Assembly (NCBI RefSeq): GCF_030144325.1
Contig: NZ_CP126307.1
Location: 3,393,001 to 3,457,000 of the forward strand
Origin: Bosea vestrisii
GTDB taxonomy: Bacteria > Pseudomonadota > Alphaproteobacteria > Rhizobiales > Beijerinckiaceae
Reading direction: 5' to 3'
DNA length: 64,000 nucleotides
Numbering within the stretch: position 1 is the first letter of the stretch; each line of letters begins with the position of its first letter. Shown here piece by piece: positions 35,992 to 46,000 of this stretch. The notes beneath the pieces are model-generated. The model was not told the origin of the DNA and did no database searches. It saw only the letters and a list, made by a program, of their open reading frames with translations. A program made the position numbers and the translations under genes.

Positions 35992-38244
35992 ATGATCATC
36001 TTTTGGCACTGGAAAGCCGCCACCGGGCGGATATCGTGGAGGCCGGCGCAGGATAGCTGCGATGAGGCAGCTGCGCCGGACGCTCGAGCCGTCCATGCTG
36101 GCGATCCCCTCGTGACGACTGGGGCCGAGCAGATACGGCTTAGCGAGGTGCTGGCATCGCTGAAGGCGGACAGCGGCGTCCTGGCGGCGACGATCGTGGT
36201 GTGGCCGGAGCGTCCCGAGTTCGAGGGCGCTCGTCTTTCGGGGTTCCGGAGCGACGCCGTCGCGAGCGGCGTCGCGGACTGGGGAGACAGCCTCCCTGCA
36301 GCGCGCCCCAACGAGCTTACCGCCGCGCTGATCGAGGGCATCGAAGCCCTGCCCGAAGCATTCGTCCTGTATGACGACCAGGACCGGATGATCATCTGCA
36401 ACGAGCAGTACCGGCGTCTCTATCCACTGGTCGCGGACATGATGAAGCCTGGCATGCGCTTCAGCGACGTCGTCCACGAGAGCGTCGCGCGCGGCGTCTT
36501 CCAGATCGACGAGAACAGCAAGACCTGGGCGGAGCGGCGCATCTCCTTCCACCAGGCCGGCATCGGCTTCTTCGAGCAGCACCTCTCGGACGGACGCTGG
36601 ATCCAGGTCAGCGAGCGGCGGACCGCCTTCGGCGGCACGACCAGCATCCGCGCGGACATCACCGTGCTGAAGGAGCGCGAGCGGGATTTGCGAGCGGCGC
36701 GCGCCAAGGCGGAGTCCGAGGCCGCGGCACGGACGGCCTTCATCGCCAAGGTCGGGCATGAGCTGCGCAACCCGCTCAACGTCATCCTCGGGATTGCCCA
36801 GATCCTCGCCGGCGAGGCCTTGCCGAAGCGGCAGCGAGCGATGATAGACAGCCTCGTCGGCGCCTCGCGGGCGATGCGCGACGTGCTCAACGACGTGCTG
36901 GACATCGCCAAGGTGCAGTCGGGGCAAATCGACATCCGTCTTGAGACCGTCGAGACCAGACCCTTCATGCAGGAGATGGTCAACATCGCCCGGACCATGA
37001 CGGTGCAGAAGGGCCTCGCCATGCGCTCCCGCATCGAGACGACGCTCCCGGGCCACTTCGTGACAGACCCGCGGCGCCTGCGGCAAATCCTGTTCAACCT
37101 GCTCGGCAACGCGGTGAAATACACGCCTTCCGGCTCGATCACGCTGGCGTGCTCGCTGCGTTCGCCGCCCGGAGGCCAGGACGTCCTCGAAATCTCCGTC
37201 ACCGATTCAGGCCCCGGCATAGCGCCGCGGCTGACGGGCCGGATGCTCCAACCCTATGCCCGGCAGCGGGAACATGTCACGGCCGGAGTCGAGGGCCTGG
37301 GCCTCGGGCTATCGATTAGCGAGGAACTGGCCGTCGCGATCGGTGCACGTCTCGGCATCGGACCTGGCCCGCGCGGCGGAACGCGCGCCTGGATCACCAT
37401 TCCGGTCAGGCCGGCAGGCGAGCAGGATCATCCGCGCGTGGTGCCGGCCGCGAGTGAAAAGCTCCAGCCGGGGCCGCCCCTCAACATCCTCGTCATCGAC
37501 GACGAGCAGACCAATCTCATCGTGGCGGACGCCCTGCTGCAGCGACTCGGGCACAATGTCGCAACCGCGCATGACGGACAGGAGGGCATGAGGGCGTTGC
37601 GCGCAGGGGGCTACGACGCCGTGCTCCTCGACATCTCGATGCCGGAGATATCAGGCATCGAGATAGCGCGGCGGATCGCGGCGGAAAAGCTGGGCGGCCC
37701 CGGCTTTGCGATCATCGCCATGACCGGCAATGTGATGCCCGAGGACATCAAGGCCTATCTCGCCGCGGGCTTCACCGGCTTCATCGAGAAGCCGGTCGAG
37801 TTCGACGATCTTGGCGAGCTGCTCGTCTCGGTCCGGCGGGATCTGGCGGGGCATGGCGCGCTCGGGCCCGGCGAGCGTGTCCGCTTTCCGCGTGCCGAAA
37901 GCGCCCGTGTCTTCGACAGGACGCCGCTCGACCGCATGGTGGCGGATATCGGCCACGACAGCGTCGCCTCGATTGTCGCGACCGGCATCGCGACCTTCGG
38001 CGAGACCATCGAGAAGCTCGCTTCGGAGGACGGCGAGGCGCTCCGCCGGCTGCTGCACAAGGTCCACGCGGTCGCGGGCCTTCTCGGGTTGGACGAACTG
38101 GCGAGTAACGCGCAACGCGACGAACGCAACGCCTCGGCGCTGACGCCGGAGCAACGCGGCGCTTTGAAGGACATGCTCGCCAAGGCGATCGCGCAGATGG
38201 AACTCTACGCGCTGGACCTCGAGGTCACAGCCCCGCCGGACTAA
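35992..38244 (+). CDS. hybrid sensor histidine kinase (PAS-HisKA-HATPase-REC-HPt)
   Basis: 750 residues with no membrane helix, so it is cytoplasmic. Order of parts: unknown N-terminus (1-105), PAS with ALPEAFVLYDDQDRMIICNE (about 108-225), coiled coil, HisKA with His256 in VGHELRNPLNVILG, HATPase_c (NLLGNAVKYTP, SGPGIAP, GLGLGLSISEEL), receiver domain with Asp547 in AVLLDISMPEISG and Lys in FIEKPVEF, and a C-terminal HPt-like bundle with His692 (HKVHAVAGLLG). The Lys usually after the HPt His is Ala here. Its 3' end overlaps the opposing response-regulator gene by 20 bp. Likely partner of that regulator. Confidence 0.88.
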   Translation: MIIFWHWKAATGRISWRPAQDSCDEAAAPDARAVHAGDPLVTTGAEQIRLSEVLASLKADSGVLAATIVVWPERPEFEGARLSGFRSDAVASGVADWGDSLPAARPNELTAALIEGIEALPEAFVLYDDQDRMIICNEQYRRLYPLVADMMKPGMRFSDVVHESVARGVFQIDENSKTWAERRISFHQAGIGFFEQHLSDGRWIQVSERRTAFGGTTSIRADITVLKERERDLRAARAKAESEAAARTAFIAKVGHELRNPLNVILGIAQILAGEALPKRQRAMIDSLVGASRAMRDVLNDVLDIAKVQSGQIDIRLETVETRPFMQEMVNIARTMTVQKGLAMRSRIETTLPGHFVTDPRRLRQILFNLLGNAVKYTPSGSITLACSLRSPPGGQDVLEISVTDSGPGIAPRLTGRMLQPYARQREHVTAGVEGLGLGLSISEELAVAIGARLGIGPGPRGGTRAWITIPVRPAGEQDHPRVVPAASEKLQPGPPLNILVIDDEQTNLIVADALLQRLGHNVATAHDGQEGMRALRAGGYDAVLLDISMPEISGIEIARRIAAEKLGGPGFAIIAMTGNVMPEDIKAYLAAGFTGFIEKPVEFDDLGELLVSVRRDLAGHGALGPGERVRFPRAESARVFDRTPLDRMVADIGHDSVASIVATGIATFGETIEKLASEDGEALRRLLHKVHAVAGLLGLDELASNAQRDERNASALTPEQRGALKDMLAKAIAQMELYALDLEVTAPPD

Positions 38245-38938
38245 GCGGCCTGCGCGGCAGGGTCAGCTTGTAACCGGCGCCGTGAACCGTCTTCAGCAGA
38301 GCGGCGTCGAGGCCGATCGACTTCAGGCGGTGGCGCAGCCGTGACATCCTGATATCGACCGCGCGCTCCGATTCAGGCGGCTCGCCTTCGGCGATGGCGT
38401 CGATGATCTGGGCGCGGGTCAGCACACGGTCAGGATTGCGCGCCAGAAACCTCAACAGCGCGAACTCGGTCGCGCCGAGATCAAGGCATTCTCCCGAGGG
38501 GGCGACGAGCGCGTGCCCCGCCAGATCGAGCTCGCCGCCCGCACAGGACAGGCGGGAGCCAGACGGGCGCGCGCGCCGCTCGCTGCGGCGCAGGATGTTG
38601 TTGAGCCGCAGCACCAGCTCGCGCGGCTCGAACGGCTTCGTGACGAAATCATCCGCACCGAGTTCCAGCGCGGCGAGCCGGTCTTCGCGGCCGCTCCGGC
38701 CCGTCGAGACGATGATCGGGATCGACGAGCGGGCGCGCAGCATCCGCGTCAGCACGATGCCGTCCTCGTCGGGTAGCGTCAGGTCTACGATCGCGGCGTC
38801 CCAGGTACCCGAGTCGAGCTTGCGCAGACCTTCCTTCGCCGAGGTGGCACGGTCCGTCGCGTAGCCGGCCGTCCTGAAATAGGCGGCGAGCAGCAGCCCG
38901 AACGTGTCGTCGTCCTCGATGAGCAGAATCCTCTTGAT
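38225..38938 (-). CDS. OmpR-family response regulator with probable non-standard ATC start
   Basis: 237 residues if read from ATC 38938. The receiver domain is complete: IKRILLIEDDDTFGLLLAAY, phospho-Asp in AAIVDLTLPDEDG, and Lys in DFVTKPFEP; the winged-helix domain ends TVHGAGYKLTLPRRP. No ATG, GTG or TTG exists in frame between the upstream stop and GTG 38755, which lies inside the receiver. AGGAG stands 10 bp before the ATC codon, exactly where family members start with MKRILLIEDDD. Either ATC is used, or a start ATG was mutated or misread. It converges on the hybrid kinase and diverges from the ABC importer. Confidence 0.8.
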   Translation of the reverse strand: MKRILLIEDDDTFGLLLAAYFRTAGYATDRATSAKEGLRKLDSGTWDAAIVDLTLPDEDGIVLTRMLRARSSIPIIVSTGRSGREDRLAALELGADDFVTKPFEPRELVLRLNNILRRSERRARPSGSRLSCAGGELDLAGHALVAPSGECLDLGATEFALLRFLARNPDRVLTRAQIIDAIAEGEPPESERAVDIRMSRLRHRLKSIGLDAALLKTVHGAGYKLTLPRRPLSPAGL

Positions 38939-38995
38939 GGCTCGCCTCTCCTGCCGGAACGCCCTGCCTTCGCGCCGGGCAGGCGCCCTCGATCA

Positions 38996-39013
38996 TGAAA
39001 CCTTGATGAAACA
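38996..39013. promoter_or_regulatory. direct repeat ATGAAAC, candidate response-regulator site
   Basis: ATGAAAC at 38996-39002 and again at 39007-39013, 11 bp apart, in the 177-bp interval between the response regulator and the importer. OmpR-type regulators bind such 11-bp-spaced direct repeats. Binding is inferred. Confidence 0.45.
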
Positions 39014-39115
39014 TTTTCAACACATCGCCGAAATGCGCGTCACCTAATCTGCTTGTCGGGCCGAAGCAGCCCGCGCTGCCGGCGCAAACGCCGGCCAGCA
39101 AGCAGGGGAGCAACC

Positions 39116-40180
39116 GTGACAGACCTGACAGCTTTTCCCGGCCGGCTCGACCGGCGCCGGTTCCTCGCAGCCGGCACGGCGCTGGGCGCGGCGGCGATGT
39201 TGCCGCGCGGCGCGCAGGCCCAGGCGACCGGCGAACTCGTCGTCTCCAACTGGGGCGGCGACTGGAACGATCGTATCGTGAGGGGATTCGAGGCGCCGGC
39301 CTTCGGCGGCTCGCCGCTTCGCATCGTCCACGATCTGGCACCCGTTCCGGAGCGCAAGACGAAGCTTCTGGCCGAGCGGCGCCTGCCCCGCGGCAGCATC
39401 GACGTGACCTGGCTCAGCGACGCCGACGCATATGAGATGAGCGCGCAGGGCGTGCTCGAAACGCTCGACATGTCCCGCCTCGCCAGCGGCAAGAACATCA
39501 TCGAGAAACTGCGCCTGCCCTATCTCGTGCCGGCCATCTATGGCGGCGTCGTCGTGCTCTACAACCCGGCCAAGATCCCCGAGCCGCCGACGAGCTTCGC
39601 CGACCTCTGGAACCCGAAATATGCCGGCCGCGTCGGCGTCATGGACCAGTTGCACTTCAACTACATCTATGCCGCCTCGCTGAGCCATGGCGGCACGATG
39701 GGCGACGTCTCGAAGGCGTTCCCGGCGCTGCTGGACATGAAGAAAGCAGTGCAGCCGCGGCTCTACCCCTCGCATCAGGCTCTCGCGGGGGCTTTCCAGT
39801 CCGAGGAGATCTGGATCTCGGCGAACTACAGCGCGCGTGCCGTGCAGTGGGAGAAGGAAGGGTTGCCGATCCGCTGGGCCTATCCGAAGGAAGGCGCGAT
39901 CTTCATCTCCTTCGGCGCCGGCATCCCCAAGAAGGCGCGCAATGTCGAGGCGACCTACAGCTATCTCGAAGCGATGCTGCAGCCCAAGCCGATGGGCGCC
40001 ATCTCGCAGGCGACTTCCTATTCGGTCGTCACCGACAACGCCGAACTTCCGCCGGAGGAACGCAAGCGCCTCGAGTTCACGCAGGACCAGATCGCGAAGC
40101 TGAACTTCGTCGACTACCCCTATGCGGCCAAGAGCGACCCGAAATGGGTCGAGTGGTGGAACAAGGAATTCAAGGCTTGA
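39116..40180 (+). CDS. polyamine-type ABC transporter substrate-binding protein
   Basis: 354 residues from a GTG at 39116 with AGGGGAG upstream. The N-terminus has a twin-arginine-like signal (LDRRRFLAAGTALGAAAML) ending at AQA near residue 37. The mature fold is PotD/AfuA-like: LVVSNWGGDWNDRIVRGFEA, then TWLSDADAYEMSAQG and YNPAKIPEPPTSFADLWNPK. It binds a small organic ligand in the periplasm; polyamines are typical but not proven. It is the first gene of a five-gene run ending in the Mo enzyme. Confidence 0.87.
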   Translation: MTDLTAFPGRLDRRRFLAAGTALGAAAMLPRGAQAQATGELVVSNWGGDWNDRIVRGFEAPAFGGSPLRIVHDLAPVPERKTKLLAERRLPRGSIDVTWLSDADAYEMSAQGVLETLDMSRLASGKNIIEKLRLPYLVPAIYGGVVVLYNPAKIPEPPTSFADLWNPKYAGRVGVMDQLHFNYIYAASLSHGGTMGDVSKAFPALLDMKKAVQPRLYPSHQALAGAFQSEEIWISANYSARAVQWEKEGLPIRWAYPKEGAIFISFGAGIPKKARNVEATYSYLEAMLQPKPMGAISQATSYSVVTDNAELPPEERKRLEFTQDQIAKLNFVDYPYAAKSDPKWVEWWNKEFKA

Positions 40181-40191
40181 CCGCCGCCACC

Positions 40192-41091
40192 ATGGTCGAC
40201 GAGGGCGGCGCGGCCGCTGCGCCGGGCCGCCCCGTCCGACGCGGGCCCCGATCGGATGCCGGCTGGCTGTTGGCTCCGAGCCTGGCGCTGGTTCTGGCAG
40301 GGCTGATGCTGCCGCTGGTGCTGATGGCGCGCTACAGCCTCGCGCATTTCGACCCGGCGGCTACGGAGGTGTCGGGCTTCGGGGTAGAGAACTACACCCG
40401 CTTCTTCGGCGATCCCTTCTATCTCTGGATCCTGGCGCGGACGCTGACGGTCGCCCTGGCCTGCACGGCGATCTGCCTGCTGCTTGGCGTGCCGGCGGCC
40501 TATGTCATCAGCCGGGTGCCGAGCCGCAGGCTCAAGACCGCGCTGATCCTGGCGACCGTCATTCCTCTGCTAATGGGCAATGCCGTTCGCGCCGCCGGCT
40601 GGATGGTCCTGCTCGCCGACAAGGGTCTGATCAACTCGGCGCTGCTGGTCACCGGCGTCATCTCCGAGCCGGTGCGCATCCTCTATACGGGTTCGGCCGT
40701 CGTCATCGGCCTGATCGCCGTGCTGCTGCCCTTCATGATCATCTCGCTGCAGAGCGTGTTCGAGGGCATCGGCGAAACCTATGAGGAGGCGGCCGCGACC
40801 ATGGGGGCACGCCCCTGGACGACGTTCTTCCGCGTGACGCTGCCGCTCGCCATGCCCGGCGTCTTCTCCGGCTGCCTGCTCTGCTTCGTGCTGGCGGTGA
40901 ACGCCTATGCAACACCCGTGCTGATCGGCGGGCCGTCCTTCCAGATGATGGCACCCAAGGTCTACGAGCAGGCGATCAAGGTCTACAACTGGCCCTTCGC
41001 CGCGACTCTGGCCTTCATCCTCATGGGGGTGACGTTCGCCTTGACCGTGCTGTCCAGCATCACCCTGCAGAAGCGCTACGGGGCGCTTTGA
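40192..41091 (+). CDS. polyamine-type ABC transporter permease (PotB-like)
   Basis: 299 residues from the ATG at 40192. A TTG at 40177 overlapping the upstream stop has the better ribosome site (AAGGA) and is a real alternative. About six helices are present; the coupling loop is YEEAAATMGARPWTTFFRVTL, the EAA motif of PotB proteins. It pairs with the next permease. Its stop is followed 2 bp later by that gene's ATG. Confidence 0.9.
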   Translation: MVDEGGAAAAPGRPVRRGPRSDAGWLLAPSLALVLAGLMLPLVLMARYSLAHFDPAATEVSGFGVENYTRFFGDPFYLWILARTLTVALACTAICLLLGVPAAYVISRVPSRRLKTALILATVIPLLMGNAVRAAGWMVLLADKGLINSALLVTGVISEPVRILYTGSAVVIGLIAVLLPFMIISLQSVFEGIGETYEEAAATMGARPWTTFFRVTLPLAMPGVFSGCLLCFVLAVNAYATPVLIGGPSFQMMAPKVYEQAIKVYNWPFAATLAFILMGVTFALTVLSSITLQKRYGAL

Positions 41092-41093
41092 CC

Positions 41094-41918
41094 ATGCAAC
41101 ACACCGGCATCTCCGTGACGCGTTCCTTCAGGCCGGCGATGATCGGCGGCTGCATCCTGGCATTCGTCATGGTGCTCGCCCCGCTGGTCGCGATCATCTG
41201 GGTGAGCTTCTTCGAGAACAAGATCATCAGCTTCCCGCCGACCGGCTATACGCTGAGCTGGTACGCGACGGCTTGGGAGATGCCGCGCTTCCGCGACGGC
41301 TTCGCGACCAGCCTGAAGCTCGGCGTGCTCGCCACCGCGATCAGCCTCGCGGTCGGCATCCCGGCCTCCGTGGTGCTGGCGCGCGGGCGCTTTCCTGGGC
41401 GCGAGGCGATCCAGTCGCTGCTGCTGGCGCCGCTGATCGTGCCGGGCATCGTGGCGGGCGCGGCCTTCTATATGTTCCTGATCGAGGCCGAGATCGTGAC
41501 CGGCGTCCAGGTCGCGACCACCTTCACGGGGCTGGTGATCGCCCACAGCCTGATCGCCCTGCCCTGGACGGTGCGGCTCGTGACCGCTTCGCTGCTCGGT
41601 GTCGATCCGCAGCTGCGCGAAGCTGCGCTGACGATGGGCGCGCGTCCGTTCACGGCCTTTCGACGCGTGACATGGCCAGTGATCCGGCCCGGCGTCGTCG
41701 CGGGCGCGCTCTTCTCCTTCGTCGTCTCCTTCGTCGACCTCGAGAAATCGATCTTCCTGGTCGGACCGGGCACGACCACGCTGCCGATCGTCATCGTCAA
41801 CTATCTGGAATGGAGCGTCGATCCGACCATCGCCGCGGTCGCCACCGTCCAGATCGCCCTGATCGCGGCCGGCCTCATCATCACCGATCGCTACTTCAAA
41901 CTGGCGCGAGCCTTCTGA
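41094..41918 (+). CDS. polyamine-type ABC transporter permease (PotC-like)
   Basis: 274 residues from the ATG at 41094; a TTG at 41088 overlapping the previous stop is the alternative. Six helices are visible, with the coupling loop LREAALTMGARPFTAFRRVT. It is the second half of the channel, followed by the ATPase gene after 10 bp. Confidence 0.9.
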   Translation: MQHTGISVTRSFRPAMIGGCILAFVMVLAPLVAIIWVSFFENKIISFPPTGYTLSWYATAWEMPRFRDGFATSLKLGVLATAISLAVGIPASVVLARGRFPGREAIQSLLLAPLIVPGIVAGAAFYMFLIEAEIVTGVQVATTFTGLVIAHSLIALPWTVRLVTASLLGVDPQLREAALTMGARPFTAFRRVTWPVIRPGVVAGALFSFVVSFVDLEKSIFLVGPGTTTLPIVIVNYLEWSVDPTIAAVATVQIALIAAGLIITDRYFKLARAF

Positions 41919-41928
41919 GAGGCCCCCC

Positions 41929-42990
41929 ATGTCGCAAATATCCCTTCAGGACGTCACCAAGCGCTACGGCGCCCTGACCACGGTCGACCGTGTCTCGCTC
42001 GAGATCGGCCAGGGCGAGTTCGTCGCCTTCCTCGGCCCGTCGGGCTGCGGCAAGACCACAACCTTGCGCATGATCGCGGGGCTGACGCTGGCGAGCGAAG
42101 GCAGCATCCGCTTCGGCACGCGCGACGTGACCGACCTGCCGCCCTATCTGCGCAATGCCGGGCTCGTCTTCCAGGGCTACGCGCTCTTCCCGCACATGAG
42201 CGTCGCGCAGAACGTCGTGTTCGGGCTGGAAATGCGCGGGATCGACCGCACGCAGGCCGAGCGCCGCGTGCAGGAGGCGCTGGCGCTCGTCAAGCTCGAC
42301 CATCTCGCCGACCGCCTGCCGAAGCAGCTTTCTGGGGGCCAGCAGCAGCGCGTCGCGCTCGCCCGCGCCATCGTCTACGAACCGGAGGTCCTGCTCCTCG
42401 ACGAACCGCTCTCGGCGCTCGACGCCAAGCTGCGGCACGAGGTGCGCACCGATCTCAGGCGCCTCCAATCCCGCCTGGGCCTGACCACGATCTTCGTCAC
42501 GCATGATCAGGATGAGGCGCTGGCGGTCGCGGACCGGATCGTCGTGATGTCGGCCGGAAAGGTCGAACAGGTCGGCACGCCGCGCGAGATCTATCAGCGC
42601 CCCGCCAGCCGCTTCGTCGCCGAATTCATCGGGCTCACCAACATCTTCGCCGGCAGCATCGAGTCCGCAGGCAGCTTCCTGACGAAGGGAGGCGAGCACT
42701 TCGCGGTATCGCCCGATCGGGGCGCGGCTGGGGTCACCGCTTTCGCCGTACGGCCGGAACAGATCTCGCTGCAGGCCGATGCCGGCATGGGCTCCGACGT
42801 CTGCACCGTGCCCGCGACGGTCGAGGACGTGGTCTATCGCGGTTCGTTGACGGAAATCGTCGTGCGGATGGGCTCGGGCATGCCGATCGTCGTGCATCGC
42901 CAGAACGCCGATCTTCCGAGCGGGGACGATCTGCGGCCGGGGCAGACGGTCGTCGCGTCCTGGCCGACGGGAGCAGCGATGCTGTTCTGA
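41929..42990 (+). CDS. polyamine-type ABC transporter ATP-binding protein (PotA-like)
   Basis: 353 residues. Walker A is LGPSGCGKTTTLRMIAGL, the Q-loop is in LVFQGYALFPHMSV, the signature is LSGGQQQRVALARAI and Walker B is VLLLDEPLSALDAKL, with VTHDQDEALA. The C-terminal TOBE domain (about 270-350) includes FAVRPEQISLQ. It is the last importer gene; the Mo enzyme follows 92 bp later on the same strand. Confidence 0.94.
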   Translation: MSQISLQDVTKRYGALTTVDRVSLEIGQGEFVAFLGPSGCGKTTTLRMIAGLTLASEGSIRFGTRDVTDLPPYLRNAGLVFQGYALFPHMSVAQNVVFGLEMRGIDRTQAERRVQEALALVKLDHLADRLPKQLSGGQQQRVALARAIVYEPEVLLLDEPLSALDAKLRHEVRTDLRRLQSRLGLTTIFVTHDQDEALAVADRIVVMSAGKVEQVGTPREIYQRPASRFVAEFIGLTNIFAGSIESAGSFLTKGGEHFAVSPDRGAAGVTAFAVRPEQISLQADAGMGSDVCTVPATVEDVVYRGSLTEIVVRMGSGMPIVVHRQNADLPSGDDLRPGQTVVASWPTGAAMLF

Positions 42991-43082
42991 CCGCAGCGAC
43001 CAGCGGCAGACGACCGAGTTCCAAACTACACGAAGAGCCGCCGGCAAGCGGCTGGGCTGCGCAGTCGGCGGAGGTGCGCATC

Positions 43083-46000
43083 ATGATCGAGAGGCATCCG
43101 GGATACTGCACGCTGTGCCGGTCGCGCTGCGGCTCGATCACGCTCGTCGACGGCGATCGGATGGTCGGCGTCGAACCGCGCGCCGATCACCCGACCGGCG
43201 GCGCGCTCTGCGCCAAGGGGCGCGCCGCCCCGGAGATGGTCCATAGTCCGAAGCGTTTGCGCCGTCCCCTGCGCCGGCTGAGCGCGAAGGGCGAGATCCC
43301 GGTTCGCTGGGCGGAGATCGGCTGGGACGAGGCCCTCGACGAGATCGCGCAGCGCCTGCTGGCGATCCGCTCAGAATCCGGGGCGGAGGCCGTGGCCTTT
43401 GCGCTCACCACCTTCAGCGGTACGCCGATCGTCGACAGCTATGACTGGGTCGAGCGCTTCATCCGCTGCTTCGGGAGCCCCAACCTGATTTACGCGATCG
43501 AGGTCTGCGGTTGGCACAAGGATTATGCCCACGCGCTGACCTTCGGCCGGGGCCTCGGCGTGCCTGATTACGACAAGGCCGAGCTCATTCTGCTCTGGGG
43601 ACATAATCCGGCGCGGACCTGGCTCGCCCAGGCCAGCCGCGTCGCCGAGGCGCGCCGGCGCGGCGCCAAGGTCGTCGTCGTCGATCCCAAGCCCGACGGG
43701 TCGGGCCAGCAGGCCGATCTCTGGATGCGGATCCGTCCGGGGGCGGATGGCGCGCTTGCGATGGGGGCCATCAGGCATCTGATCGAGACCCGCCGCTATG
43801 ACGACGCCTTCGTGCGAAACTGGACCAACGGCCCCCTGCTCGTCGACGAGCGAACCGGTGCCTTCGTCAAGGCCGCCGAGGTCGTCGAAGGCGCCGGCGG
43901 CGACGCCTTTCTCGTGCTCCGCGCTGATGGCCGCGTCGAGCCCTACGATACGCGCGCGTGCCTGGCCGATGGGCTATCCGTGACGCTTCAAGGACGCATC
44001 CCGCTGACGACGCTGGACGGCCGGCATGTGACCGCCGCCACCGCCTTCACGCTTCTGTCCGAGCGGGCCAGGAGCTATTCGCCCGAGCGCGTCGCCGAGG
44101 TCACCTGGCTAGAGCCGTCGGACATCGCCGCCTTCTACGCCTTGCTAGAGGGCGCCCCTCGCCTCGCCTACTATACTTGGACGGGCGTCGGACAGCACAC
44201 AAACGCCACCATGACCGAGCGGGCAATCGCTACGCTTGCTGCCCTGGTCGGCTCCTGCGATCGCGAAGGCGGCAATATCTGGACGGTGCCGCCACCGGCA
44301 AACGCCATCAATGACCTCTCGCTGCTGCCGCCCGGGCAACTCAAAAGGCGTTGGGACTGGCCGATCTGCCGCTCGGCCCTCCTGCCCATGGCTGGATCAC
44401 CGCACGCGACTTCGCCGCGGCGGCGATCGAGAAGCGCCCCTACCCCGTCCGGGCGCTGATGAGCTTCGGCACCAACTTCGCCGTCTCGCAGATCGATACC
44501 AGCCGCAACCTCGCGGCACTGCATGCGCTCGAATTCCATGTCCATGCCGACATGTTCATGAACCCGACTGCCGAATGCGCCGATCTGGTCCTACCCGTCA
44601 GCATGCCCTGGGAGCGCGACGCACTGCGCATCGGCTTCGAGATAACGCAAACTGCGGCGGAAACCATCCAGTTCCGCAGGAGCATGCTGCCGCGCTTCGC
44701 CGAGAGCCGCGCCGACTACGAGATCGTCATGTCTCTGGCGACGCGCATGGGTTTCGGCGACCGTTTCTTCGGCGGGGATATCGCCGCCGGCTGGAATCAT
44801 CAGCTCGCCCCGCTCGGCATCACCGTCAAGGATCTGCGCGACAGGCCGGATGGTATGCGGGTTCCGCAGCCTTTCTCGCATCGGAAATTCGCCAATGCAG
44901 ACGAGAGCGGACGCGTGCGCGGCTTCAATACTCCGACCCGGCGCGTCGAGCTCTACTCCCAGCGCCTGCACGAGCACGGTCACGACGCCTTGCCGGATTT
45001 CGTCGAGCCACGGGACGGGCCGGCCTCCGGCGATGCCCTGCCTCTGGTGCTGACGACCGCCAAGAGCGGTTTCTTCGTCCACACCTCCCACCGCGCTATC
45101 GCCTCACTGCGCCGCAAGGCTCCCGATCCTTCGGTCGAGATCAGTCCGGACCTCGCGACCGCACGGGGCGTCATCACCGGCGACTGGATCCGGTTGCGCA
45201 CGCGACATGGCGCGGCCCGGCTGCGCGTTCGCCTGAATGGGGCGCTCGACGCGCGCACGGTCGTCGCCGAGTTCGGCTGGTGGGAAGATTGCGAGCCGCT
45301 GGGGCGGGACGGGGGAGCCGTCGAGGGCGAGGACACCGTCAACGTCAACGCCGTCCTCAGCGACCTGCAGCGCGACCCGATCAGTGGTTCCGTGCCGCTG
45401 CGCGCGGTCACTTGCGACATCGAGGCCACCCCCGGCGTGAACCGGGGACGTTGGTCCGGCACCCGCCGGTTTCGCGTCGCAGACGCGCAGCCGGAAGGCT
45501 CGTCCGCCGTCACATTGTCGCTCGCTCCCTGCGACGACGAAGGCCTGCCGGATTTTCTACCGGGACAGCATGTGGTTCTGCGGCTCCCTGGCCAGTCGCC
45601 GGCAAGAGCATACTCGCTGACGGGCAACGCCCGCTCCCCAGAGGAACTGTCCCTCTCCGTGCGGTGGGACAGCGCCCGCCCGGAGCAATCAGTTTCGCTG
45701 TCGCGCCAGGTTCAATCCCTTCGCCCGGGTGACGAAGTGCTGATCGAGGCGCCCGGCGGTGTCTTCACCATCCCTGTCCGCAGCGCGCGCCCGCTGATCC
45801 TGCTCGCCAACGGCATCGGCATCACGCCCTTCGCCGGCTATCTGGAAACGATCGCGCAACTCCACCCGCAACCGGAGCATCCGATCCATTTGCTGCATGG
45901 CTGCCGCAGTGGGTCGGAACATCCGCTTGCCGATCGTCTCGACGAACTCGCTCGCGCAATCCCGACGCTTAAGCGCGTCACCGCCTACCCAGGCCAAGGG

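Noticed and set aside
35992..37591. Several long antisense frames opposite the hybrid kinase
   Set aside because: They mirror conserved kinase motifs on the other strand and have no homology pattern of their own.
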